Source: Stichopus chloronotus
Taxonomy: Eukaryota > Echinodermata > Holothuroidea > Aspidochirotida > Stichopodidae
DNA: 64,000 nucleotides
Assembly: GCA_021234535.1 (NCBI GenBank)
Contig: CM037850.1
Location: 15,189,114 to 15,253,113, forward strand
Direction of reading: 5' to 3'
The position numbers were made by a program, and so were the translations under genes. Below are positions 22,801 through 35,572 of this stretch, in pieces. Under the pieces are notes generated by a model. That model saw only the letters and a list, made by a program, of their open reading frames with translations. It did no database searches and was not told where the DNA came from. Within the stretch, counting starts at the first letter, position 1. Every line of letters begins with the position of its first letter.

Positions 22801-25685
22801 TTTAGGCTATTTGTAGCGTCTTACATTATACTAAAGCTCGTATCATCTCGATAAAAGCACATTCCATCAGCTTTTGTCTTTGAGATGTCCTGAAATTAAA
22901 ACGATTTTTATTATACCTTAGACAAGCGAATACCATCCCCTAAGAGTTAGTTCATTTTTTTTTTTCAAACTATGAACAAATCAAAGAGACGCTTTATTTC
23001 TTCCTGATATATTTGTCGTCTTTTATGCGTCAATGTGATGCTGATGCAGCTGCTGGCAATTGGTAACATGAGAACTAATTTAAGCGACTTGAAGGAGTAA
23101 TTATTCCACGGAGAACTAACAAGAATTATGTCATAATTACAGCATACCATTGAAGACTTGCGGAGCTATCAGAAACCGCAAAGGGCAAGTCAACGCCTTC
23201 TCTGCAGCCGCTGCCGCCCCAAGCACATGATGAGTGTTTTCATTGCTGACTAACTTCACTCCTATCTTGCTAATAATGAAACTGAGACCGCTTGTTTCCC
23301 AAAATATCTCCCAGTAAAAGGAAACACCTGGCTGATAAATTTTGAGTTGTTATAATATCATGATACAGACTTTATCTGAAGATGAAACCCTACCTTTCCC
23401 TGTCATGATGAAAGAATAGAATTAATGTACTTTAATTCAGATACTTTAGATGGGCCCGTCAGCGTTCAAAATGAAGAGAACGGATAACTTGTAAAAACTA
23501 TTTGGTGCAAGTGCTGACGAAAAAAAAGATAAATAGCACCCGGCCGTTGTTTAACAAAGTAGATTATGAACGTCCCTACCTTACCAACATAATCCTCCCA
23601 AAGTGTGTGGCATCACGGTGAAGATTTAACCAGGAGCAGTGATTACTTCCTTATACAACAGCGTGTCTGCTGGCAAGTTCCTTTCTATACTTAGCAAATG
23701 CAGGATGTTACGATTATTACAAACTTATAGTAGAATATGAAAATGTGGTTTCAACTGTATACTGATATCATGGAAATATTGCTATTGTTACCTAGCGTTT
23801 CAATTTGGCTCTTGCTGAATAAATTGTCATTGAGACATATTTTATGCCTCTTAAGTCAACGTTTTCGTGACCTCTTACTTACGACGTCCCTTGCCTTTCA
23901 TCCTGTTCAAACCTTCTCAATGTTTACTGTAAACCAATTTGCAGTTACATTCGACGTTCGCAATTTGATTACTTCAATCCAAGAAGTATATTTCATTTTG
24001 ACCTCTAGTGGCAGTTGGGTTAATGACAATAAAATTCAATCTTTGGCAATAATTACAATCTCAAGTTCGAACCGTTACATTAGTTTAACAGTAACCAACT
24101 AACTGCAGTTCAAGTTTTCCTTTCTTCAAGTTTCAAATCTTATTATCATCCTACACCTTTCATTTGGATTGACCTTACAAGTACAGTAGATTATCCACCA
24201 GAAAATATCGAAGACAGTTGGAATGCCCTTAATTTCTATATAATCCTTTAAGTTAGTGTTTACTCAATCAATATTTTTGCAAGGCAGCCTTCACTTTTCT
24301 AGTGAGCAAGGACGTAAACAACAGTATATGTGCCACAGGCTGATATTTTGCTTCATGCAGGCTGCGCGCTCTCAATGGAAGTAACGTGTTCGTTGGATTG
24401 TGTCATGATGACCAATGCTGTAACGTCCAAAAATAAAATGCTTCCTTGACTTTGATAAATAGAATGAATATTTTCCTTATCGTTTCATTTAATTTCCTTG
24501 TTGAACTGATTTTTTTCATAAACTTTATAAACCAGCTTTCTGTTTTTACGCTTAAATATAATTCGCAAACAGAGCAAAAAGATACCATAAAGTCAAAATT
24601 TTTCACCACTGTAAAAAAAAAAATAATAATCAAAAGCACTGCCTTACAATGTCTACATCCTGCGCCTTTTTTCTTTATTTTAGTTTGAATATATCTCCTA
24701 GCTTCCCCTAGAAAAAGAAAGAAAGAAGAAAACACGTTAAGTTTAAAGAGCTATGCATATAAGATTGTAAATATTTTAAAAGTTGTCCATTTAATAACTC
24801 CATCTACTTAGTCACCAGATTGGCACAGAATCACCCCACAATAATTACTGATATCAAATGACGAAACACAAAAATGCCAATTAAACTGAGGATGAACAAA
24901 AAAGCATCGTGAGAATCCTCTTTCTCCATACTCTCAGGGTAATTGTGTTACCAATTACCGCAACCCCTTTCCTAATCTTGGCACAGAGCGCTGCATCCGA
25001 TAAATACAGTGAGGAATATATGCGGTGAGACTAATTTTGACTAGTGGAACATAGTTGTTAGTTTCACTCCTCAAACTGATGATCTTTTACATTCTTTTAA
25101 TGATCTCATCGTATGAAATTGGGGTAACAACTATCTTCAACTAGTCTCAACTTTAAACTAGACTCATCTGCGTAGCACTTAATTTCAACAACTTAGTTGC
25201 AATTAACCTTCTCCGTTTCTTAATACAACTAATGCAGAGGTTAACAGTCTACTACTTAGTCATTACTAGAGATACAGGGGACATTCAGGATAATAATTGC
25301 TGCTTTCTCGCCTTCTCTTTTAATATTATATTTAATGGTCACTTTATATCTTCTTTCATCTTCGTCTCCTGTCGTTTTTTTTTTGTCCACATCAACCTTA
25401 CAACTATGTAAATAATGAGGATATATCATCTGGTATGAACATGGGTCGATAAACGTAACCTTAAGAACCACTGCGCCCCAACCAATTCTGACAGAAGTCG
25501 GAGTACTGGTCATTTCAAACCATGTTAAGTATGGCAACAATTTCACAATCAACCAATAATTTCTTCATTATCCTCAACTCATCTAATTTTTTTGCGACAT
25601 GTGATTTGACCCACAAAAGAGAGAAAGAAATCGTTCGTACAACGAAGTTTAGTACAATTAATACATTGTACAGAAGTAATTTTCA
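19837..25685. other. Intergenic, no gene recognised
   Basis: About 5.8 kb of AT-rich sequence. It holds scattered poly-A and poly-T runs (such as 22957-22967 and 24613-24622) and short open frames up to 121 codons (23737-24102) that show no recognisable domain or splice context. I see no convincing transposon ends. Confidence 0.4.
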
Positions 25686-25693
25686 GATGAAAA

Positions 25694-26674
25694 CAGGGTT
25701 CTTTGATTTAAATCACGTTGATTAAAATCACTGATTTAAATCGCGATTTATATAAAATCAAATGATTTTTTTTTAAATCACTGATTTAAATCACTTTTCT
25801 TACTGATCCACTTTTGTATTTGAAAAATTGCTTCAGGTAACTGAAATGAATTTCCAAACAATTGTGTAAGAATGAGTACTGTAATTGATTGTACAGGTAA
25901 GACATTCAAGCTACCCCCCTCATGAACTCAGCTCTCGGTGGTACAGTAGGCCTAGATCATTGAAACTAGACACAGGCCTACACTGTAGTACATTCACACA
26001 TCAGATTTCCAGACTCACTTTGCAGGAAGTTGTTGCAAAACTACTAAAACAGTAATGTCATGCACAGTAGTTTGCTGTATCTTGATGCCATTGTAGTGGA
26101 AGCAATAGCATGCAGATGAAATAATGATTAAGTGCTTGTATGCTGTTCACTGCAGTTTTTGATTGTCATGATTTCTCGTTTGCTATGTATGGAATCAATT
26201 AAGAGTTCAAAGGTAGGATGTTCCTTAGTTTGGTTCCAGCACAACTCAGTGTTAACGGACCGTAGGTGACCATTCCTTTCGTTCTTCAGTGAAGGGGATG
26301 GGGATAGGGGTTAATGAGGCTTAATGTTGACTTGCGCCCATTGGATGAGGACGAAAATAGTAATCTCTGAAGCAAGATAGCTAGGATTTTAAAGCTGCGT
26401 CCCTCGGACGCAAGTAGTTGGAGGAATTTGCGTCCCTGGGTGAAAACTTGCGTCCAGGACGCAGGATCCTGCTTTCGTAAAAATGCTGGATTGAGGCAAA
26501 ATAATTAGCATGTGAAGTATTCTGAATGTAATGTATGGGGTGAGTATACATTCAAGGAAGATAATTTTGGCAACAATGGGGTAGAAGCCATCAAACTGAA
26601 ATGTGATTTTAAGAAATCCGATTTAAATAAAAAAATCTGTTTTCTTTTTTAAATAAAACAAATCAACAACCTTG
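25694..26674. mobile_element. Non-autonomous hAT-like DNA transposon (981 bp)
   Basis: The ends form a short imperfect inverted repeat: left CAGGGTTCTTTGATTT (25694) against the complement of the right end, CAAGGTTGTTGATTT (ending 26674). Both subterminal regions are rich in GATTTAAATC-type palindromes (25705-25795 and 26605-26660). The 8-bp flanks GATGAAAA (25686-25693) and GATGGAGA (26675-26682) agree at six of eight positions, which fits a decayed 8-bp target duplication as hAT transposons make. No transposase is recognisable. Superfamily assignment rests on end sequence and duplication length. Confidence 0.6.
26395..26470. repeat. GCGTCC/GGACGC palindrome cluster inside the hAT-like element
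   Basis: TGCGTCC and GGACGCA occur five times in about 70 bases in alternating orientation, including the near-contiguous palindromes TGCGTCCCTCGGACGCA and TGCGTCCAGGACGCA. The cluster is G+C-rich within an A+T-rich element. Confidence 0.7.
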
Positions 26675-26682
26675 GATGGAGA

Positions 26683-29600
26683 GTTATTTTTTATCATATT
26701 TCTGAGTGATAAACTACATAAAAGTCGTTAATTTCATAGATACCCTACAATCATGACGTCAAATGGTGGACATTATCTTTATTGAACCAACAACAGCCTG
26801 TGATCACCCTAAATGATCAGAATATTTGATATTGGTAAATTATCTTGGGTAGACCGTTTTGGAATATTTGTGCAATAGATGTGTTACATAACAGAACTTC
26901 GTTTTTTATTTTAACCCCTTGGAAAATAATATCACATTTTTACAAGGGGCAGAATCATTCTTAGAACTGATAGATGATATCCAAGGATAGTTTAATGTCA
27001 TTGTTCTATAATTCGGTTTTCTCGAGGCAGCACTCTAAAGTGAAACACATTTTTACTCAGACCTCGGAACCAAGAGACAAACAATTAATCAAAAGTATTT
27101 CAGACGTCATGTCAGTGAATTAACTTAAATTACATGATATGTTTGCTTTTAAAGGCTATTTTGTCCTTCATATTGTTATTATGACAAAGAAAAATAAATT
27201 AAGTCTTGAACATTCACCAAACACTGCTCATATTAATCTTCAAAAGGAATTTTAAGCACGTGTTCCATTAACATATTCTTCTGTAGTCGTAAGTTGTTAA
27301 CATGGATATTGTTTAGAGCAGTCCCGCCGTCGAACTTTTCCATTATGTCTTTCAAGCAGAATATTAACTCTTTTAACTGTTACTAAGCCCACGGTAAGTT
27401 TGCTTTTCACTCTCACTATATGTTATGAACGTAGAAGCGCGAAGTACTATCAACTTTTGAAAAAATGGAAATAAAACAATATTAAAAAGTGTTACAAGCT
27501 GTAAACCTTCAGTTGAAATGAGGCATTAATCTGTGACAGATCGATAGGGGTGGAGGGGAGGTATTGTCGTCATTAATGGATTTTCCATTGGTTGGTGACA
27601 CTTCATTGCTATTTTGTTGAGGATATTAATGAGGATGACACTGACATTTACGAATGTTATGTCGTATAGTTCAACGTTGTCATTTTATTCACCCTGATTT
27701 TACAGAAGGTGATACTACGGAAGATATCAGCTGCACATACAAAAAGACAAAGATACTAATATTGCAATACACACACCGGATAACACTCGAGAAAAATGTA
27801 AACATAACCACACAGTCTTAGTAAATTTCGACAAAATAAAGAAACAGAGTGTGTTCATCTCGACTCAACGAAATAGCTTTTACAATGGTGAGGCTTACTT
27901 CCCTTTAAGAAAAATAAGGAAGACTTATTTAACGATGTCTCTGTAACAGTCTACTACTTGAGCGTTACATACAAAATATCGTACCTCATTTCTCGTTACA
28001 TATTTCTTCCCTTTTCTTATCTTTTTACAATTTGGACATATTTAGGTCGTTGAAGATCTCTTTTGTGTATCATTCCCAGTCTAGTTACTGTACATTCATC
28101 CACCTTATTGCGCCTGTTGTGGTGAAAGGTTATTGAAATCTACGCAACTGTCTCTGTTCAGTGATATCCAACATTTGATGTTCACTGGCACCCGAGTTGG
28201 CACAGACAGCACATTTGATAGCCTATAGCCATCAAAATATCTAGAAAATACGTCTGTCGGTGCACTTCAGAACATCACTCACGACTGTACATTCAGTAAA
28301 TATGAATAAAAAGTAGTAAGGTAAAATGCGAGTAGAACTAGAACCTGCAGAATAAGTAACAACTTTAACATTTTGATAAAAAGGTGGAGCGTTGTTCAAT
28401 GACAATCGGTTAAACGTGTGTTCTTGTGATCTTGTTGAGGCAAGGCAACAATGATACAAGTAATGTGAGAATGAAGTCCGGACGGGTATATAAGAAATAC
28501 ACACTCCCATATAAAGACAGGTTCAGTTCGGGGAACGGGCCACTGTTGTAACATATGAACACGCTATACGGTACTTTCATCGTCTATATCTCATTTTATA
28601 CTCTCATGTAGCTTTAGTTGCCTCCTTTTTCAAAACTTTATGCAATTTATTGGAATATACAATGGATTGAAGGTTTCCTGCATTATGTAAAAGGTGAACG
28701 AGAAAGTCGAAGGGCTCCTGCTTTTCGTTCTTTACCGCTGCTTATGCGAACAGGCCATAATTTAATTTGATCAGAGCTATGCATTAACCAGAATCTGCTA
28801 TTTTGAAAATATTGTTGGCGACATGTTTGTGTGTATGCATGGTAAAATTGTTGAAGTACCGTACAAGGGAATCTCATTAATTGAGAGTTGTGTGCGATAT
28901 TTTTAATAAAGTGGTAACATCATTGTCACCTTGCGAAGGCGCTTGAAGACAACTCTCATACATCCTATAGTTGAAAGATATTGGAACTGATTGTACAGGC
29001 TACGAATGTGATTTACTCTACTGTAGGTTACTTAATATATGTAACAACTAGTGCTTTATACGTCTAAGTTATTGTTGTAGGACAAGCGTCCGAGAGAAAC
29101 ATTTAAATAAAAGAGAAATTGGCTGATCGGCTAGTTTCTGATATGTTTGATATGTGAGCAACGATTGTGCTCAAGGGCATGTGATGTTTAGATACAGGCA
29201 TAAAATGGTAAGATGAGTCACAGACATTCTAAATTGAAGAGCGAGGAAAGGATGGGGGAAATTAACAGAAACGAAGAAAGCTATAAAGGCCATTTACTTG
29301 CATGCATAACAAAGTAATGTAATAAATATATTTACATTATACTGGTATTGTAGAAGGCATAATTGCAGAGATATCTTGTTTGGTCTGTGTTTTGACTGTG
29401 GTAATATGATAAGCAATCTTCATCAAGTGAGGAAAGGTTGGGATTATTTTAGAGCAGAAACTTTAAAACGATTAGTGAGTGCTGATTAAGCAATCACACA
29501 TGCCCGTTCACAAATCACACATGCCCACAATGTTTTGTTCATGTGTTGTAATGTTTGTCATCTCAATTCACAATTGCTGATTGCCTATGAGATACTTAAA

Positions 29601-32600
29601 TTTGACTATTTGGTTACAAAAAGATCAGACTTTCATGACATATTAATTTATGCTTAGAAACACACATTTGATTATAAGCCTATTTACAATACTTGATTAC
29701 ATGCACGTTACATTGCATGGATTACCTGCATTATCACGTGTTTGATGATTACATGTGTTTGTAGTTAAAAAAGAAAGAAACGCAAATAAAACGATGAAGA
29801 TTTCGTTTGTGATTACATGGGCACAGTCTCCATAACAATGAATATTACGTGTAAGTTTTATTACAAGTTTAATTACATTTGCAATGTTTGATGGTATGAG
29901 CAATATTTGATTAGCCTACATTTCTCATGTCAGATAAAAGGTAGGCCCTTCATTGTTAAGTACGCAATGGCGATTCTGTTTCATATTAATGCTTTGAGCA
30001 AATGTACATATGTTAATGCGAGAGACTTCAGTGGATATGCAGGGAAACGTTTGGGTCGACCAACTGCAACTTTCCGGTAACTACATCTGTAAGAAAATGT
30101 AACACATACAAGATACCGGACGGTCCTGTTAAGATGTTTTGAAATTGTGTCAAAGGAAGTAATAAAAGAATATACTTTCAATTTTGAAATGTTGAAGGAC
30201 GTGACTATGCCAGCGATTACTAGCTTACTGCGAGTGTCGCTGACCAATCTATCAATATGCCAGTACGAGTGAAAAATGCTACACTAGATAAAAATTTCGG
30301 GGAAACCCCGTATGCTTGTACTTAATTGCAAATGTCTTCACAAATGGGCTACATGAGCTGTATGTCTTCAGACAATTACAATCTTGTCATCCGTCTTACT
30401 AGAAGAGTTACTTAATATCCAGCAACTGTATCTTTCATACTTCTTTCATTTTGAACTCGCATTGATTGTAATATCTCTGATTTTGATCTAATGCATAGCT
30501 TTCAAGCACAAATTGTATCAAAAGTGAGTTCTAAACCCATAAAATTGTCACATGGGACTTTCAAATGCAGTCTGCATCACAGACAAAAGTTTGCTTGAAT
30601 TCCGTTGAAGAAAAATAGTACCGACAAGTAAAATAAACAAAACGCACTCAGTATGTTTAGTAAAAGTAAAGAGACCTATTAAAGTAGGCAATCACTTAAC
30701 CGTGGACCTGTGTGATGGATGGGTTTGATATGATCCATTTGTAATTTGTTCAACTCGTTTAGTCAATTTCCATTCCACCTCACACATACGGGACGTATGT
30801 GATGCTCTGATATTTCGTGCGTACCTTTTCATGATAAATAACAGAGTGGAGAAGTAAAAATGACGTTTTACTCCAGTGGAGACACGTTTGCCACGTCCAT
30901 TTGTAATAAAACACATGGATCTGCGTTTGCTGTAGTAGGCAAGATATCATAAATTTGAAAGTGAGAGAGCTTGATACATTGTCGGCTTCATTTTGGGTCT
31001 ACGTGTAATACAATCAAAGTTTCTGACAATCGCACAATCACCCCACATAGGCATACCATCATACATGTAGTCATTCGTTGATATTTCACGGTGCAAACGA
31101 AACTCTATGCGGCACAATGCTTATAGGTTCACACAATATCCCGCCTTCCGTCGTCTTTAATTTGTCACTTGGAATCTCAAGAGATTCAGTTTAGTTTGCT
31201 ACACAGCTCTCGATTCCTGTTTTTTACTTCCAACAAACAGTTTGATTTCCCCTGGAGCTCGTGGTTCTACTTACAGCTTAGGCAGTAACGGATTTCTTGT
31301 TCAACAAAATGGGAGCAAAATTATAGTAATTGTAGCTTTTGATTAGTCCATTCAGGATACTGATGCTTCAATTTCACGGTTGAGATTACTGATATAGTAC
31401 CACAACACACAAAGGTACATGTGTAGGTAATAAATGCACACTCGACGACCACAATACAAATAGCTGGCTATCCTCCTATATTTCGGCAAGTATATTAAGG
31501 GTCTTATTGCAGGCATTACCTATACGGTTGACATTGTCATAGTTTTCCTGAAAATTGAAGTCAAAGTAATTAGAAAGTAAAGTCATCCTGTGCACCACAT
31601 ACGAAGGATAACAAACGCGACAGGTCTTCAGGAAAATGTGAAGTAATGGTAGGAATAAAACGTGGCAATATTACGAAATGAAGAACGTCTGGAAACAGCA
31701 CAAATATCCCTCTTTGTACTTCGCAGAAGCTCAAAATTCACATGGAATGTTCAAAGGTTAATGTTCAATAGATGTACTTCCTTATCATGAACACATTCGA
31801 CATCATGACTATAATTAGAGTCAACCAAAAATAACATGAAACCAAAAATTCAACTTACCGGGTCAGTAATAACTTCCGTCTTATTTTCTCTACTTGGACA
31901 TCTATTTCATTGCTGTTGCCCCCTTCCGATCACGAAAGAGAGAAAAAAAGGACACATACGAAGGCCTAACATACCGTAACCGAGAACTATTGCCATAAAA
32001 TTGTTGCGGATAAAACAATAACGCGTCTGTTGAAACCGACCACTAAAGATCGTAAAAAAAAAAACACGACCGCACGTGCAGCGGTCTATATATGTGTCAG
32101 TGTAATGGCATTTTTGAAGTCTGCCGATAGAAACTATATTTGACTTCTGCTGATCTCTCACGAGTAAGCAAATAATCCCCCACCGTCTTTGCGGAGTATC
32201 TACTAACGCGGTTCTCTGTTACAAGATGACTAGGCGGCGAGCAGCCTCACGCTGGTCCCCCAATGTGAAGCACTATCCGTTGTTGAGGTTTAAGGTCAAA
32301 CCATGACGATTCCGCGAATTATCTATCTCGTCTTAGTACCTCTCTTCGAGTGCAAATTTCGATTTTCACGGATTTCTTTTTCTGTTTCTCTTCTCCGAGT
32401 CTTATCGAGAATCACGTGCTCAGTCGTTCCACGTATACATTATATATATCACGACATACACATGTACATTGGTTGTGTCAAGTTTGGTTACTATGGCGAC
32501 ACAGAAAATATGCTCCGGTTTCACGTGTTTCCTAAGTTGTCAGTCTTATCAGCCAACCTGAGTCTTCACAAGTGACTTCAGTTCAGTGTAAGAGATGCGA

Positions 32601-33829
32601 TCTGTGTATGAAAGAAAATAGTTTAAAAATCCAAACATTTTCAAGGATAATACATTTACTTTGGAAAGAACTTGAAAGAATAACTTTAGTCTACGTTAAA
32701 ATAGAGACTTCGGGAGCTGTATTTAACACACCCTTGCAGTACCTGCGACATATATATGTTGGCTAATTACTGCAATGGTGGATTATAGTATACGATATGC
32801 TCTTGGCAAAAATGCACCAAAAAAATCGAAGTAAAGTTAATAGGATAAAAGAGAAAAAAAAATCGGTAGATATCAATATCTTACAATAAAAGAAGTTATC
32901 TACAGCAGATATTATTGACATTAAGTACGAAATATGACTACTACATCGACCGTCGTACCGTTCACTTTTTTGAACAACTTCAGACTTTCAAGTAACAAAC
33001 AAATAAGGAAAAAACTTAATATAAGATTATTTATTTTTATTATGGTTGAATTATTGCTGTGAGTTGACTAACCGGCAAACCCTGCACGAGCGTTATATTA
33101 ACATTTGCTGAAAGCTCCATCATCTGTTAAAATAAACATTACACTAAAAGCTGATGAGAACTTGGCTGTAGCTAGGTTAATAAAGATGTAAAAAATTATT
33201 TGTGATAAGCTTAAAATGACTTTTTGGATCTCTGAGTTTGGTTCATTTGCATATTATCGATGCATTGCAAAGGGTTTCTCATAGAATGGTCGCTTTATGT
33301 TTCATGTGTGATCGCTCAGTTTTAATATCCTGAGGAATAACGTCTAAGGACTATCAAGAGATTGCAGTAAAAATCACAGTTTTATCACTTCCCTCAGAGA
33401 GGATCTTCACATCGGAGGCAGTGTTGATAAGATGCCCTCACAGCAAGGTAATTAAACGAGAAAAATATATATGTCACGGTTAGTCGGAAGTTATTGAACT
33501 ATACATGCACGAACATGCTCATCATGTACATTGTGATTTGAACTTGAATTAGCCGCTATCGGCAAGGTTGTCAACCCCGAATAGTTCAGTTATCCATCGG
33601 TAGTATATCTAATTAATAACCTGTCTATAAATTGCTGATCTTCTACATCCCCATGCATTATTCTTTAATTGTGATCAGTTTATGACAATTTTTTAAACTT
33701 TTGTTAATTCTCAAGGTTACCTTCTCGTAACCCAACCCTCACAGAATCCTGTTTTTTTTTTTTTTTTTCAAATCATGGCTATAGAGGACTTTTTCGTATA
33801 TTCTGCAATATACGAACTGTCAGGGTAAG
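26683..33829. other. Intergenic, no gene recognised
   Basis: About 7 kb of AT-rich sequence without a defensible exon. Small features include a doubled AATCACACATGCCC at 29490-29526, repeated GATTACATG words at about 29690-29820, a CGGGGAAACCCCG hairpin near 30298, and an 18-base T run at about 33752-33769. Open frames of 60-90 codons here show no family motifs. Confidence 0.4.
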
Positions 33830-33835
33830 GGTGTG

Positions 33836-34160
33836 TACGGAGTGCCAAGTGTATCATAAATACAGAAAAAAAAAGTAGAGTCTCAGAAATAATTTCAACA
33901 CATCAGAAAAAAAAATTCAATATATCAGAAAAAAAAAACAGTGTATCAGAAAAAACAAAACAAAAAAAGTCTATCAAAAATAAATTTAGCATGTTAGAAA
34001 AGAAATCAGCTTGCTTAAAAACAAACCTGCGCGCACAATCACCTAAGTTTCACGTGCTGATTTCATCATGTCATTTTTGATACACAACGGCCAGACAGTG
34101 GTGTGCGGGTGTAACAAAAATCAAACTCGAAATCAGGGTATCAGAAAAGATCGCGATACA
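33836..34160 (+). repeat. Left terminal inverted repeat of the IS3EU-like element
   Basis: It pairs with 35035-35348 in inverted orientation with many substitutions. It includes an array of TATCAGAAA-type subterminal motifs at 33870-34010 that differ slightly in number and spacing between arms. Confidence 0.85.
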
Positions 34161-35034
34161 CCGTAAGTCTATGTCCATGTATTGCGGTATCGTAGATCCC
34201 CACGTGTTCAGCAATACATGAGCATGAGGCAAGCCCGGCTGTGTCAGAAGACACTATACAGTACATGCACTGTAGGCCTAACTGCCATATGTACAGTACA
34301 GCACTGAGTCTGAACTGATTTCTGTTATAATCCACAATCAAAATACGGCCGTGCGTTGGACTTCACCCAGGAAAGTGATGGATCCCTTAGTCGGGGGGGG
34401 GGGGGGAGTTTTTTCGGCAATTCCAAATCTTGCTAGAGAGATAAACCGGATTACACTTGAAACGGACGTGACTGCCTACCAACGCATGTTGAGACGAGTG
34501 GAAGACACAGTGCAGTTGCTCAATCAGATCTTGAACTGTCCTCAGCTTGACGATACCGTCCGTGCTGGTGTCAACCAAGTTCTTCTTTATGTCATAAATT
34601 GCGAAAGAATTACATTAGTACTAAATTACATTAGTACTTAACTTAGGCCTTAGAGGCCTATAGGCTGGTCCTGAAAGGCTGAAGTAAAAAAATTACAGTT
34701 GTGGCAACCGGATTTAGCCTGGTATCACTACCTCAAACAGCACTTCAATGACGGTTAAAGACAACAAAAATTACCGCATCTGTCCAGATTCATCAAGGAC
34801 TTGCTCTCAATTGTAGGGGGTAAGCAGCCTTAGGTCTACAGCAAAGGTGACTGTTGAGTGTTGTTTCCTATGATGCATGTGCCGAGTGTTTGGTGCAGGT
34901 GTGATGGAGCTCGCTCCAAATAAAATGGCATACAAAAAAACTGCGTATGCTTTGCCGATACCGTATACTTCTCACGCTATACCACGGTGCTAGTTCAGCA
35001 CAGATACTGCGATGTCAATATCACTGTAGACCAG

Positions 35035-35348
35035 TTTCTGATACCCTGATTATGCTTTTGACTTGCTGATTTTTATTTGATACACTTGGCACATCACAGT
35101 CTCACCGTAGCGTATCAAAAACTACACGATGAAATCAGCATATCAGACTTGTATGATTGGACTTCATGATTTGTTTTTAACAAGCTGATTTCTTTTCTAA
35201 CATGCTAAATTTACTTCTGATATACTGGATATATTTCTGACACACTGGATTTGTTTTTGATATACTGGATTTGTTTCTGCTATACTGGATTTTTTTTCTG
35301 ATACCCTACTTTCTTTTTCTGTATTTATGGTACACTTGGCACTCCGTA
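35035..35348 (-). repeat. Right terminal inverted repeat of the IS3EU-like element
   Basis: Inverted counterpart of 33836-34160. It starts internally at TTTCTGATACCCTGATT and ends at the terminal TACACTTGGCACTCCGTA. Confidence 0.85.
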
Positions 35349-35572
35349 GGTGTGTCCTTTCGACAAGGTTTCGACAAAATGTATGTTACTATGAAAAAAC
35401 GTGCTAACCTTCTAAATTACCCACATTGTGATGTTTAGATGACCTGAAAAAAAAAAATTAAATTTACTGTTCTGTCTAAATGAAATCTACGTGACACAAA
35501 TCTTAAGTATTAATTTTACAGCACTGAATCGCATCAGTCTGCATCCATTACGATATGTATCATTACAAACAG

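Larger units (their letters stand above)
33836..35348. mobile_element. IS3EU-like non-autonomous DNA transposon with long terminal inverted repeats (1513 bp)
   Basis: The left end reads TACGGAGTGCCAAGTGTA and the right end is its complement, ending CTCCGTA. It is flanked on both sides by GGTGTG (33830-33835 and 35349-35354), a perfect 6-bp target duplication. Inverted repeats extend about 310 bp inwards (to about 34160 on the left, from about 35035 on the right) and contain several subterminal CAGTATATCAGAAA-like repeats. Matching landmarks include AAATTTAGCATGTTAGAAAA and ATCAGGGTATCAGAAA in both arms. TAYGG/CCRTA ends with 6-bp duplications are described for the IS3EU superfamily. The interior has a 14-base G run (34393-34406) and a short frame (to 34641) with no recognisable transposase, so the copy is probably non-autonomous. 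Confidence 0.8.

Noticed and set aside
23737..24102. 121-codon + frame
   Set aside because: Amino acid make-up follows A+T-rich chance sequence; no domain, no paralogue and no splice or promoter context.
29490..29910. Possible CRISPR-like or satellite array of GATTACATG words
   Set aside because: Only a few copies with irregular spacing and no constant repeat; the genome is animal-like.
34351..34641. 96-codon frame inside the IS3EU-like element as a possible transposase
   Set aside because: It crosses a 14-base G run, is short, and lacks any DDE or DNA-binding motif. It is at most a decayed scrap.
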